Under the pieces are notes generated by a model. The model was given only the letters and a program-made list of their open reading frames with translations, searched no databases and was not told the origin of the DNA. 64,000 nt of DNA from Kitasatospora azatica KCTC 9699 (GTDB taxonomy: Bacteria; Actinomycetota; Actinomycetes; Streptomycetales; Streptomycetaceae), in NCBI RefSeq assembly GCF_000744785.1, contig NZ_JQMO01000003.1:2728001-2792000 (forward strand), in the 5' to 3' direction. The position numbers were made by a program, and so were the translations under genes. Below are positions 36,879 to 45,478 of this stretch, piece by piece. Numbering within the stretch: position 1 is the first letter of the stretch; the number at the start of each line of letters is the position of its first letter.

Positions 36879-37661
36879 CTAGCCGCGCAGGCTCAAGCCG
36901 CCGTCGGCTGTGATCACCTGTCCGTGGATCCACCCGGCCTCGGCCGTGCAGAGCAGTGCCACCGCGTCGGCCACGTCCTCGGGCGTGGTGAGGCGGCCGG
37001 CGGGCGTGCGCGCGGCGAGCACGGCGGCCACCTCGGGCTGCGGAGTGGCCGCGCCCTTGTCGATCTTCGCGGTGGAGACCGCGTTGACCGCGATCCGACG
37101 GTCCGCCAACTCCACCGCCAGGTAGCGCACCAGGCCCTCCAGGGCCGCCTTGGCCACGCCCGCGCCCACATAGCCCGGGACCACCGAACGGGCGCCGCTG
37201 CTGGAGACCGCGACGATCCGGCCGGGGCCGCCGGCCATCAGCTCGGCGACGGCCGGCGCCCCGGTCAGCAGCGGGTCCAGCGCGGCGGCCAGATCGGCGT
37301 GCACCGAGGCCGGGTCGGCGCCGAGGGCCGCGGCGGGCTGCCACCGGGCCGCGTTGTGCACGAAGATGTCGAGCCGCCCGAAGCGCCGGCCGACCTCGGC
37401 CAGCAGGCCGGCCAGCTGCTCGTGGTCGGTGACGTCGGCGCGCAGCGCCACCGCCTCGCCCGGCAAGCCGGCCAGCTGCTCGAGGGCCTGCTGCGCGTCC
37501 GCCTCGCGGCGGGCGTAGTTCAGCACCACCCGGCAGCCGGCCGCGCAGAGCCGCCGGGCGACCGCGAGGCCGACGCCCCGGGTCGCCCCGGTGACCAGGG
37601 CGACCTTTCCGGCGAGCCCGAGGTCACTGGGACCGGGGTCGGACCGACCGAGGTCAGACAC
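36879..37661 (-). CDS. SDR reductase with Y-x6-K (enoyl-reductase-like) motif
   Basis: A 260-residue short-chain dehydrogenase with a TGATRGVG cofactor site. The classical YxxxK is absent; Tyr164 and Lys171 are six residues apart in YVGAGVAK, the spacing of FabI/FabL-type enoyl reductases. KAALEGLVRYLAVELA following it also fits FabL. It may reduce a C=C or a quinoid system in the polyketide rather than a ketone. GTG start; its 5' end overlaps the ABM gene. Confidence 0.8.
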   Translation of the reverse strand: MSDLGRSDPGPSDLGLAGKVALVTGATRGVGLAVARRLCAAGCRVVLNYARREADAQQALEQLAGLPGEAVALRADVTDHEQLAGLLAEVGRRFGRLDIFVHNAARWQPAAALGADPASVHADLAAALDPLLTGAPAVAELMAGGPGRIVAVSSSGARSVVPGYVGAGVAKAALEGLVRYLAVELADRRIAVNAVSTAKIDKGAATPQPEVAAVLAARTPAGRLTTPEDVADAVALLCTAEAGWIHGQVITADGGLSLRG

Positions 37662-38289
37662 CTTCGGGCACCTTGGCGAACTCGCCCCGGTTGCCGGCCA
37701 CCGGGGCGGCCGACACGGTCTGCGCCTCGGCCAGCGCGAGCACCGCCGCGTACTGCGGCAACTCCCGCGCGGCGCGGGCCGAGGCCTCGTCGCGCCAGCT
37801 CGCGGCAGCGGTGTAACCGCCGGACCGGGTCAGTGCCTTGGCGAAGTCGCTGTGCCCGAAGCCGTCCAGCCGGGCGGCGGCCTGGGCGTACTCGCGGTAG
37901 GCGCCCTCGAAGGCCTCGGCGCCCTCGGTGGACTTCACCTGGTAGCGCTCGACCACCACGACCGGCTGCCCGCCGGCCGGGCCGCCGTCGATCCGCAGCA
38001 CGGTCAGCGAGGGGTCCGCCTCGACGTCCACCAGCTGGTGGAACTCCTTGGCGTGGGCCTGGAAGGTCTCACTGGCCAGCACCTGCTTGAAGTGGTCCGG
38101 CGAGGTCCACCAGCCGAAGTTGAGGTAGACCTCGGGGCGCTCGGTGGAACGGACGGCCTGGTGGGCCTGGAAGCCGGGCTGCCGGCGCATCCACTGGACG
38201 TGGTCGAGGAACTGCCGCTCGAAGCTCTCGGCTTCGGCGGGGTTCTTCAGGGTGAAGGTGTTGATCACGGTGAAGAGCGGAGCGCTCAT
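37654..38289 (-). CDS. Tandem ABM-domain oxygenase (antibiotic biosynthesis monooxygenase)
   Basis: A 211-residue protein with two ferredoxin-like alpha/beta-barrel halves: LFTVINTFTLKNPAEAESFE... and VVVVERYQVKSTEGAEAFE.... The first half is a clear ABM domain (HVQWMRRQPGFQAHQAVRS). Such enzymes act on anthrone or naphthol intermediates, often without a cofactor; the B-ring-cleaving JadG/GilOII class is also built on this fold. Quinone formation in the aglycone is the simplest inference. Confidence 0.78.
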   Translation of the reverse strand: MSAPLFTVINTFTLKNPAEAESFERQFLDHVQWMRRQPGFQAHQAVRSTERPEVYLNFGWWTSPDHFKQVLASETFQAHAKEFHQLVDVEADPSLTVLRIDGGPAGGQPVVVVERYQVKSTEGAEAFEGAYREYAQAAARLDGFGHSDFAKALTRSGGYTAAASWRDEASARAARELPQYAAVLALAEAQTVSAAPVAGNRGEFAKVPEGV

Positions 38290-38330
38290 GGTCGCCGCCT
38301 CTCGGGAAGAAGTGATGGTCTGACGGTCGG

Positions 38331-39920
38331 TCAATGGACGGCGGGCATCGCGAGCAGCTCCTCGCGCAGCACCCGGCGCTGGATCTTTCCGTTGCCGGAG
38401 CGCGGGATCGCCGCCACCGCCTCGGCGCGCTGCACCCGCTGGTAGTAGGGCAGTTGCTCGTTGACCTCGGCCACCACCGAGGCCAGCACCGAGGCGGGCA
38501 GCGCGGGGTCGGCGGCGGGGTCGGCGGCGGTGTCGGCAGCGGGGTCGGCGAGGACCACCAGGGCGCCCGCGACCGAGCCGCTGAACTCGTGCGGCAGGTC
38601 GACCACCACCGACTCGCGCACCCGCGGGTGGCGGTTCAGCATGGTCTCCACCTCGGAGGGCGCGACCAGGAAGTTGTCGCACTTGAAGACGTCCTTGAGC
38701 CGGTCGACCAGGAAGAGCCGCCCGTCCTCGTCGATCCGCCCCACGTCGCCGGTGTCCAGCCAGCCGTCGGCCGCGAGCCCGCTGCCCGCCGGGCCGCCGA
38801 GGTAGCCCTTCATCACCTGCGGACCGCGCAGCTGCACCTCGCCCACGCCGCCGGCCGGCAGCACCGCGCGGGTGTCGACGTCGACCACCCGGCACTCGGT
38901 GCCCGCCACCGGCGTGCCGACCGAGCCGTGCACCGGGTGCTCGGGGTCGTCGCTGTGGGTCAGCGGCGAGGTCTCCGCCAGGCCGTAGCCCTGGAAGACC
39001 GGGATGCCGAAGCGCTCGGTGAGCCGGCGCGCCGCGTCCGCCGGCAGCGCCGAACCGCCGGAGGCGATCCTGCTGACGCTGTCCAGGCGCAGCTCGCCCA
39101 GGGCCGGGTCGGCCGCCAGCCGGGCGAGCCGCACCGGCAGGCTGTACAGATGGGTGGCTCGGTGCTCGTTGGCCGTCCGGACGGCGTCCACCGGTTCGGG
39201 GCCGGTGCAGAGCACCTGGGTGGCCGCGGCCCGCACCGCCGAGTTGAGGTGCATCGGATGGAAGGTGGGCAGGTGGTTCAGGGTGACCGAGCCGCTGTCC
39301 AGGCGGTGGGCCACGGCGATCTGGTCGGCGTTGACCGTCACGTTGCGGTGGGTCAGCTGGACCGCCTTGGGGCGGCCGGTGGTGCCGCTGGTGAACTGGA
39401 TGCAGGCCACGTCCTCGGGGCGCTGCGCGGAGGTCGGGGCCGGGCGGCCCTGGCCGGCGGTGACCAGCTCGTCCAGGGTGCGCAGGCCCGGCTCGGTGCC
39501 CGCGCCGATCAGCACGACCTCGCGCAGCTCGGGCAGCCGGCTGCGCACCTCGGCCAGCCGCTGGTAGAGGCCGGCGTCCACGAAGGCCAGCTTGGCGCGG
39601 CTCAGCGTGAGCACGTGCAGCAGGTCCTCCTCGCGCAGCAGCGGGTTGACCACCGCGGCGACCTGGCCGGCCCGGGTGGCCGCGTAGTAGGCGGTCGCGA
39701 AGTCCGGGTGCAGCACCGAGGCCACCGCGACCGTGGCGCCCGGTTCGGGCAGCAGCTCGGCCAGCGCGGCGGCGGCCGCGCTCACCCGCTGGTCGAGCGC
39801 GGCGTAGCCGATCCGCTGCCCGCCGCCGATCAGCGCGGTCCGCTGCGGGTGCGCGGCCGCGGCCTCGGCGAGCAGGCCGTCGAGCCGGGCCGGGACGGTG
39901 AAGAGCGGGTGCTCAGCCAC
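38331..39920 (-). CDS. Acyl-CoA ligase (AMP-binding, adenylate-forming)
   Basis: A 529-residue member of the ANL superfamily. The P-loop-like FTSGTTGRPKAVQLTHRN, the YGLAETSPL segment, DGWLDTGDVG and the C-terminal PRSGNGKIQRR with the adenylation Lys are all present. It activates a carboxylic acid as acyl-AMP and then acyl-CoA. In type II PKS clusters such ligases (for example MtmL in mithramycin) are linked to chain processing or to unusual starter/side acyl groups; the substrate cannot be read from sequence. An Asp/Ala-Pro-rich insertion (PAADTAADPAADP) lies near residue 465. Confidence 0.88.
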   Translation of the reverse strand: MAEHPLFTVPARLDGLLAEAAAAHPQRTALIGGGQRIGYAALDQRVSAAAAALAELLPEPGATVAVASVLHPDFATAYYAATRAGQVAAVVNPLLREEDLLHVLTLSRAKLAFVDAGLYQRLAEVRSRLPELREVVLIGAGTEPGLRTLDELVTAGQGRPAPTSAQRPEDVACIQFTSGTTGRPKAVQLTHRNVTVNADQIAVAHRLDSGSVTLNHLPTFHPMHLNSAVRAAATQVLCTGPEPVDAVRTANEHRATHLYSLPVRLARLAADPALGELRLDSVSRIASGGSALPADAARRLTERFGIPVFQGYGLAETSPLTHSDDPEHPVHGSVGTPVAGTECRVVDVDTRAVLPAGGVGEVQLRGPQVMKGYLGGPAGSGLAADGWLDTGDVGRIDEDGRLFLVDRLKDVFKCDNFLVAPSEVETMLNRHPRVRESVVVDLPHEFSGSVAGALVVLADPAADTAADPAADPALPASVLASVVAEVNEQLPYYQRVQRAEAVAAIPRSGNGKIQRRVLREELLAMPAVH

Positions 39921-40860
39921 GGCGGGCCTCGGCGAAGTCCCGTGCGAACTTGAGGGTGGTGGTGCTGTTGGTGCTCAGCGCGTGGTGGATGTACGCGCGG
40001 GCGTCGGCGACGGTCTTGCCTTCGCCGAGGATCCGCTCGATCGCCGAGGGCTTGATGATGACGGTGTGCCGGGAGGTGACGTCCACGCCGTCGCCGGCGG
40101 CCTCGATGGTCCAGCGGCCGGTGTGCGCGGTCATCAGGGCCGGCACGGTGGTCTGCTTGTAGACGATCCGGTCGCTGCCGAAGACCACCCGGATCGACTC
40201 GGTAGTGTGGGTCGAGCCGTCCGCGGTGCGGGTGTCCATGGCCATCACCTGCACGCCCGGCACGTCCTCGGTCAGGTCCAGGCGCGCGACGTGCGGCACC
40301 CGCTCGGGCCACAGGTCGGCCCGGTTGAGGAACTCGAAGACGTCGGCGCCGTCGGCGGCCACGTGCAGGGTGTCGTCGAAGCTGAACATCAGCTGGTCCA
40401 GCTCGGTGTGCTGCTCGGCGATCCGCTTGATGCCGGCCAGCTCGGCGGCGCTGTTGGTGTCCAGCGCGGAGTTGATCCAGGCCAGGCCCTCGGGCGCGTC
40501 CTCGACCACGGTGAAGTCGTGGTGCAGGTCGAGCCGGGAGCGCCGGGCGTCGATCGCGGTGACCACCCACTCGCCGCCCATCGAGGCGACCGGCGGCTGG
40601 GAGACCTCCTGGCGGAAGCCGACCTTCAGCTGCTCGGCGTCGAACTCCCGGCGCGAGATCCAGGTCTTGACCTCGCTGTTGGCGGTGGCCCAGATCTGGA
40701 TCCGCTCGCTCGCCGCGGTGCGCTCCAGGTGCTCGACGTGGACGTTGGGGGCGAAGAACTCCGGCCAACGGGTGACGTCCGAGACGATCCCGTACACCAC
40801 CTCGGCCGGCGCGTCGACCTCGGTGCTGTGCAGGGTGCGGTGCCTGTCGGCTCCGGACAT
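39913..40860 (-). CDS. Polyketide aromatase/cyclase, di-domain (SRPBCC)
   Basis: A 315-residue bifunctional aromatase/cyclase of the ActVII/LanL/JadD type. The N-terminal half starts LHSTEVDAPAEVVYGIVSDVTRWPEFFAPNVHVE and the second half repeats the pattern at MFSFDDTLHVAADGADVFEFLNRADLWPERVPHV. After C9 reduction it cyclises and aromatises the first ring of the nascent poly-beta-ketone in the cytosol. Its stop overlaps the ligase start, and the ketoreductase lies just upstream. Confidence 0.94.
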   Translation of the reverse strand: MSGADRHRTLHSTEVDAPAEVVYGIVSDVTRWPEFFAPNVHVEHLERTAASERIQIWATANSEVKTWISRREFDAEQLKVGFRQEVSQPPVASMGGEWVVTAIDARRSRLDLHHDFTVVEDAPEGLAWINSALDTNSAAELAGIKRIAEQHTELDQLMFSFDDTLHVAADGADVFEFLNRADLWPERVPHVARLDLTEDVPGVQVMAMDTRTADGSTHTTESIRVVFGSDRIVYKQTTVPALMTAHTGRWTIEAAGDGVDVTSRHTVIIKPSAIERILGEGKTVADARAYIHHALSTNSTTTLKFARDFAEARRG

Positions 40861-40904
40861 GGGGTACTCCTAGTCTGCTCGGGAGGGGGCTCGGGTTGGG
40901 GGGC

Positions 40905-41690
40905 TCAGTAGTTGCCCAGACCGCCGCAGACGTTCATCGCCTGTGCGGTGATGGAGGCCGCGGTGTCGGTGGCCAGGTAGCCGACCAGGCCCGCCACCTC
41001 TTCGGCGGTCGAGTAGCGGCCGAGCGGGATCTTCGCCTCGAACTGCTCGAGGATGTTCTCCTCGGTGGTCGAGTACGCGGCCGCGTAGCCCTGGCGCACC
41101 CGCTGGGCCATCGGCGTCTCGACGTAGCCCGGGCAGACCGCGTTGACGGTGATGCCGGTGGGGGCCAGCTCCTTGCCGAGGGCCTTGCTGAAGCCGATCA
41201 CGCCGTGCTTGGAGGCCGAGTACGGCGCGGCCAGCACCACGCCCTGCTTGCCGCCGGTGGAGGCGATGTTGATGATCCGGCCCCAGCCGCGCTCGCGCAG
41301 ACCGCCGGCGTTGAGCACCTCACGGGTGGTCAGGAAGACGCTGTTGAGGTTGGTGTCGATGACGTCGTACCAGAGCTCGTCGGAGAGGTCCGCGGTCACG
41401 CCGCCGCCGTTGCGGCCGGCGTTGTTGACCAGGACGTCGACCCGGCCGTACTGCGCGACGGCGGCCGCGACCAGCTCCTTGACGGACTCGGGGCGGCGGA
41501 CGTCGGCCGCCAGGCCGGAGACCTCCAGGCCCTCGGCCCGCAGCTCCTTCACCGTCAGCTCGACCGCCTCGGTGGTGCGGGCGCAGATGAAGACCGCCAG
41601 TCCCTGGCCGGCCAGGTCGCGGGCCACCGCCAGGCCGATCCCGCTGGTGCCGCCGGTGACCAGCGCGACGCGCCGCTCGTCGTTCGCCAT
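40905..41690 (-). CDS. Polyketide C9 ketoreductase (ActIII-like SDR)
   Basis: A 261-residue NADPH ketoreductase with TGGTSGIGLAVARDL, NNAGRNGGG, and the complete YSASK pair. The C-terminal ITAQAMNVCGGLGNY is typical of type II PKS ketoreductases. It reduces the C9 ketone of the poly-beta-ketone and thus directs first-ring folding. It heads the long leftward operon down to the aldo/keto reductase and is divergent from the SnoaL-like gene across 209 bases with two SARP-type boxes. Confidence 0.94.
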   Translation of the reverse strand: MANDERRVALVTGGTSGIGLAVARDLAGQGLAVFICARTTEAVELTVKELRAEGLEVSGLAADVRRPESVKELVAAAVAQYGRVDVLVNNAGRNGGGVTADLSDELWYDVIDTNLNSVFLTTREVLNAGGLRERGWGRIINIASTGGKQGVVLAAPYSASKHGVIGFSKALGKELAPTGITVNAVCPGYVETPMAQRVRQGYAAAYSTTEENILEQFEAKIPLGRYSTAEEVAGLVGYLATDTAASITAQAMNVCGGLGNY

Positions 41691-41769
41691 GCTGTGCGCT
41701 CCTTGTTCGGAGTTCGGACGTTGGTGGCGACGAGCCTGCCGGGCGGGACTCGGCCCGTCCTCGGCCCCG

Positions 41770-41787
41770 GCTGGAGCTGCGGTGGAC
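41770..41787 (-). promoter_or_regulatory. Candidate SARP box facing ketoreductase operon
   Basis: Plus strand GCTGGAG-CTGC-GGTGGAC; on the minus strand GTCCACC-GCAG-CTCCAGC, 11-bp period, 80 bases before the ketoreductase start. Confidence 0.6.
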
Positions 41788-41803
41788 GCCCCGCACCGCG
41801 GCG

Positions 41804-41821
41804 CTCCAGTGGCCGTCCAGG
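41804..41821 (+). promoter_or_regulatory. Candidate SARP box facing SnoaL-like gene
   Basis: CTCCAGT-GGCC-GTCCAGG, 11-bp period, ending 79 bases before the start of the SnoaL-like gene. With the box at 41770 it forms a mirror-symmetrical pair in the divergent promoter. Confidence 0.6.
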
Positions 41822-41899
41822 CGACCCCGAGCAGGCGGTCGAAGACTCGGGCTGTCCGCGGCGCGGCAGCTGTGCCGGCCACATCCATGAGGAGACGAC

Positions 41900-42343
41900 G
41901 TGACCGTGATCGACGAGACCCCCGCCCTGACCGGTGGCGAGCTCTACCACCAGGTCCAGCAGTTCTACGCCCAGCAGATGCAGCTGCTGGACAGCGGCAA
42001 CGCCGAGGAGTGGGCCGAGACCTTCACCGAGGACGGCGTCTTCGCCGCCAACGCCCACCCGGAGCCGGCCGCGGGCCGCGCCGTCATCACCGCGGCCGCC
42101 CGCACCGCCACCGACGACTACGCGGCCAAGGGCATCCAGCGCCGGCACTGGCTGGGCATGGTCTCGGTCGAGCGGCGCGGCGCCGACGAGGTCTTCGCGC
42201 AGTGCTACGCGCTGGTCATCGAGACCCCGCGCGGCGGCCAGGCCGCGGTCCGGGTCAGCACCCGCTGCGACGACCTGCTGGTCCGCGTCGAGGGCCGCTG
42301 GCAGGTCAAGCACCGTCAGGTGACCCGCGACGACCTCGCGTGA
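41900..42343 (+). CDS. SnoaL-like (NTF2-fold) polyketide protein
   Basis: A 147-residue single-domain protein with the NTF2-like pattern VQQFYAQQMQLLDSGNAEEWAETFTEDGVFAANAHP, then RRHWLGMVSV and a C-terminal WQVKHRQVTRDDLA. This fold serves as polyketide ring cyclase, hydroxylase partner or epimerase in aromatic clusters. GTG start with GAGGAG upstream. It is the only plus-strand gene inside the PKS core and is flanked by a SARP-type box and a very strong terminator. Confidence 0.85.
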   Translation: MTVIDETPALTGGELYHQVQQFYAQQMQLLDSGNAEEWAETFTEDGVFAANAHPEPAAGRAVITAAARTATDDYAAKGIQRRHWLGMVSVERRGADEVFAQCYALVIETPRGGQAAVRVSTRCDDLLVRVEGRWQVKHRQVTRDDLA

Positions 42344-42358
42344 TTCGTTCCGCGTACC

Positions 42359-42406
42359 AATGCCGTCCGCCCGGCACCTCCTCGGAGGTGCCGGGCGGAC
42401 GGCATT
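42359..42406. terminator. Bidirectional terminator with near-perfect 22-23 bp stem
   Basis: Arms 42359-42381 and 42384-42406 are exact inverses (innermost pair likely in the loop). It lies between the ends of the SnoaL-like (+) and ACP (-) genes. Confidence 0.92.
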
Positions 42407-42447
42407 TGGCAGCGACCGAATGTGGCAGCGACCGACCAGCAGGCCGG

Positions 42448-42717
42448 TCAGGCAGCGGCCGCGGTGGCCGCGGAGAGGCTCTCGTTGACGAACTCCAGCA
42501 GCAGGCGCGGGGTGTAGGCCTCGGCCACGGTGTCGTCGGAGAGCTGGATGCCGTAGTCGCGCTCGATCCGGCCGCTGGTCTGCAGCACCGCCAGCGAGTC
42601 GTAGCCCAGCTCGACGAAGGGGACGTCCAGGATGTCGCCGTTCAGGTCGACGCCCTCCTCCTCGCCCGCGCACTCGACGAGCAGCGCGATCAGGGTGGAC
42701 AGGCTCATCTCGGTCAT
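42448..42717 (-). CDS. Type II PKS acyl carrier protein
   Basis: An 89-residue ACP. Ser41 in ELGYDSLAVLQ is the phosphopantetheine site, and the acidic helix II and DDTVAEAYTPRLLLEFVNE C-terminal part fit aromatic PKS ACPs. It carries the growing poly-beta-ketone between KS alpha/beta and the tailoring enzymes. ATG 42717 was chosen over an upstream in-frame ATG because it matches family length. It is separated from KS beta by 121 bases containing two hairpins. Confidence 0.95.
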   Translation of the reverse strand: MTEMSLSTLIALLVECAGEEEGVDLNGDILDVPFVELGYDSLAVLQTSGRIERDYGIQLSDDTVAEAYTPRLLLEFVNESLSAATAAAA

Positions 42718-42750
42718 GCGAAACACCTTTTCCTCGTTAGCAGTTGCATC

Positions 42751-42811
42751 GGCGGTTGCGGGAGCAACCGCCCTGGCGGTTGCCCGGCCGCGGCGCGGTG
42801 CCGCGGCCGGG
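42751..42811 (-). other. Two adjacent hairpins between KS beta and ACP genes
   Basis: A 9-bp stem (42751-42759 with 42764-42772, 4-base loop) and an 11-bp stem (42783-42793 with 42801-42811, 7-base loop) lie in the 121-base gap of the KS alpha-KS beta-ACP operon. They could protect or process the ACP mRNA or attenuate read-through. Confidence 0.65.
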
Positions 42812-42838
42812 TCCATCTGGCGGGAGCGACCGGTCGGG

Positions 42839-44092
42839 TCACTGCGCCGCGGTCACCACCGCCGCGGCGTTGAAGCCGTTGTAGCCGCGGGCGAGCACCA
42901 GCGCGGCACGCAGCGGGCCCGGGCGGGCCTCGGTGACCAGGTCCAGTTCGCAGCCCTCGGCGAGCGGGCCGACGTTGACGGTCGGTGGGATCACCGCGTC
43001 CCGCAGCGAGAGCAGCGCCGCCGCCAGGTCGAGCGAGGCACCGCCCGCGGCCAGCCGGCCGGTCATCGTCTTGGGCGCCGTGACCGGCACCCCCGACCGG
43101 CCGAAGAGCGCGGTGATCGCGGCCGCCTCCGCCCGGTCGAGCTCGGGCACGCCGGCCGCGTCGGCGAACACCACGTCGATCTGATTGACCGTCAGACCGG
43201 CTTCAGAAAGCGCGAGTTCGGCCGCGCGCTGCAGGCCGGGCGGACCGCCGGTGCCCGGCGCGGGGTCGAAGGTGGCCGCGTAGCCGGCCAGCGCCCCGTA
43301 GGCGCGGGCACCGCGGGCGCGGGCCGCCTCGGCGTCCTCCAGGACCAGGATCGCCCCGCCCTCGCCGGGCACGTGGCCCGCCGCGTCGCGGTCGAAGGGC
43401 AGATAGGCGCGCTCCGGATCGGCGGCGGTGCTGATCCGCCCGCCGGCCAGGTGCGCCGCCCAGCCCCACGGGCAGATCGAGCCGTCGACCCCGCCGGTGA
43501 CCATCAGGCTGCTGCCCCGGCGCAGTTGGCGCCGCGCCTGGGCCACCGCGTCCAGGCCGCCGGCCTGCTCGCTGACCAGCACGCCGCTGGGGCCGCGCAG
43601 GTTGTGCCGGATCGAGATCTGGCCGGTGTTCACCGCGCAGAACCAGGCGAAGGACTGGTAGGCGCTGACGTGCTGCCCGCCCTTGCTCCACAGCGCCTCC
43701 AGCTCGCGCTGGCCGAACTCGAAGCCGCCCGCCGAGGCGGCGGTGACCACACCGGCCGCGTACTGCGGCAGCTCGGCCAGCTCGACCTCGGCGTCGCCGA
43801 TCGCCTCCTCGGCGGCGACCAGGGCGAGTTGGGTCATGTGGTCGGTCTGCGGGATGAGCCGGTTCGGGATGTGCTCCTTGGGGTCGAAGCCCGCAACCTC
43901 GCCCGCCAGGGTGGCCGGGTACCGGGCGGCGTCGAACCGGCGCACCGGTCGGATGCCGCTCTCGCCGGCCAGGGTGGCCCGCCACCAGGCCTCGGTGCCC
44001 AGGCCGTTGGGGGCCGTCACGCCGATGCCGGTGAAGACCGGGTCGGCGGCCCGGGTGCCGGTCACGGGCTGCTCCAACAGGTCGGCCGTCAT
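42839..44092 (-). CDS. Type II PKS ketosynthase beta (chain length factor)
   Basis: A 417-residue KS homologue in which the catalytic Cys is replaced by Gln (VLVSEQAGGLDA, Gln176), the defining feature of chain length factors and the site linked to malonyl decarboxylation. It forms a heterodimer with KS alpha and sets chain length; the number of units cannot be deduced by eye. Its ATG overlaps the KS alpha stop by four bases, giving 1:1 synthesis. Confidence 0.96.
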   Translation of the reverse strand: MTADLLEQPVTGTRAADPVFTGIGVTAPNGLGTEAWWRATLAGESGIRPVRRFDAARYPATLAGEVAGFDPKEHIPNRLIPQTDHMTQLALVAAEEAIGDAEVELAELPQYAAGVVTAASAGGFEFGQRELEALWSKGGQHVSAYQSFAWFCAVNTGQISIRHNLRGPSGVLVSEQAGGLDAVAQARRQLRRGSSLMVTGGVDGSICPWGWAAHLAGGRISTAADPERAYLPFDRDAAGHVPGEGGAILVLEDAEAARARGARAYGALAGYAATFDPAPGTGGPPGLQRAAELALSEAGLTVNQIDVVFADAAGVPELDRAEAAAITALFGRSGVPVTAPKTMTGRLAAGGASLDLAAALLSLRDAVIPPTVNVGPLAEGCELDLVTEARPGPLRAALVLARGYNGFNAAAVVTAAQ

Positions 44093-45363
44093 GCCGCGGT
44101 CCTCCGCTCGGGTCGGGTGAGCACCATGGCGCTCTGGAAGCCGCCGAAGCCGCTGCCGACGCTGAGCACCGTGTCGACCTTCGCCTCGCGGGCGGTGATC
44201 GGGGTGTAGTCCAGGTCGCACTCCGGGTCCGGCTCGTGCAGGTTGGCGGTCGGCGGGATGACGCCGTGCTCGATGGTCAGCGCGCAGGCCGCGATCTCGA
44301 GTGCGCCGATGGCGCCGAGCGAGTGCCCGATCATCGACTTGATCGAGCTGACCGGGGTCCGGTACGCGTGCTCGCCGAGGCTGAGTTTGAAGGCCGCGGT
44401 CTCGTGGCGGTCGTTCTGCTTGGTGCCCGAGCCGTGCGCGTTGATGTAGTCGACCGCGGTGCGGTCCAGGCGGGCCTCGTCGAGGCTGAGCCGGATCGCC
44501 TCGGCCATCTCCTTGCCGTCCGCCCGCAGCCCCGTCATGTTGTAGGCGTTGCTGCGCGAGGCGAAGCCGGCGATCTCGGCGTAGATGTGCGCGCCGCGGG
44601 CGCGGGCCTGCTCCAGCTCCTCGAGCACGAAGACGGCCGAGCCCTCGCCCAGCACGAAGCCGTTGCGGGTGCGGTCGAAGGGCCGCGAGGCGTGGGCCGG
44701 GTCGTCGTTGCGCGGCGAGGTGGCCTTGATGGCGTCGAAGCAGGCCACCGAGATCGGCGAGATCGGGGCGTCGGTGGCGCCGGCGATCATCACGTCGGCG
44801 CTGCCCTCGCGGATCAGCTCCACCGCGTGGCCGACCGAGTCCAGGCCGGAGGTGCAGCCGGTGGAGACCACACCCGTCGGACCCTGCGCGCCGACCGCCC
44901 AGGCCACCTCGGCGGCGAAGGAGCTCGGCACGAAGTGGTCGAACAGGTGGCGCGGCGCGTACTCGTGGTCCACGAGCCACTTGGCGCCGCCGTCGCTGAC
45001 CACCGAGTACTCGGTGTCCAGGCCCATGGTGGCGCCCACCGCGGTGCCGATGGTGACGCCGGTGCGGTACGGGTCGAGCTCGGCCAGGGCGAGACCGCTG
45101 TCGGCCACCGCCTCCTTGGCGCACACCACGGCGAACTGGGCGGCCCGGTCCATCCGCCGGATCTCCTGGGGGCTCAGCCCCGAGGCGAGGGGGTTGAAGT
45201 CGGCCTCCGCCGCGATCCGGGAACGGAACGCGGAAGCGTCGAACAGGGAGATCGCCCGAGTGGCGGTCCGCCCCGCGGTCAGCAGCGACCAGAACTGCTC
45301 GCGGCCACCGCTGCCGCCGGGGGCGACCACGCCGATCCCGGTGATGACCACACGCCGGCTCAT
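44089..45363 (-). CDS. Type II PKS ketosynthase alpha
   Basis: A 424-residue ketosynthase with the nucleophilic Cys170 in VVSTGCTSGLDSVG and the two catalytic His in YINAHGSGTKQND and SMIGHSLGAIGALE. The N-terminal RRVVITGIGVVAPGG is standard. It condenses malonyl units on the ACP with the chain length factor. It is transcribed leftward after the cyclase and thioesterase genes (115-base gap) and probably belongs to the operon starting at 46995. Confidence 0.97.
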   Translation of the reverse strand: MSRRVVITGIGVVAPGGSGGREQFWSLLTAGRTATRAISLFDASAFRSRIAAEADFNPLASGLSPQEIRRMDRAAQFAVVCAKEAVADSGLALAELDPYRTGVTIGTAVGATMGLDTEYSVVSDGGAKWLVDHEYAPRHLFDHFVPSSFAAEVAWAVGAQGPTGVVSTGCTSGLDSVGHAVELIREGSADVMIAGATDAPISPISVACFDAIKATSPRNDDPAHASRPFDRTRNGFVLGEGSAVFVLEELEQARARGAHIYAEIAGFASRSNAYNMTGLRADGKEMAEAIRLSLDEARLDRTAVDYINAHGSGTKQNDRHETAAFKLSLGEHAYRTPVSSIKSMIGHSLGAIGALEIAACALTIEHGVIPPTANLHEPDPECDLDYTPITAREAKVDTVLSVGSGFGGFQSAMVLTRPERRTAA

Positions 45364-45478
45364 CGCGCTCCCCCCGTCCGCAGCTGTGCCGCCCGAGATC
45401 TGTTCCGGGAGCACTCTGTGTTCACGTCCGCGTCCTTCCTTCTCGGTTCGTTGTGTGTCCGACGGTCCGCCAGGACCC

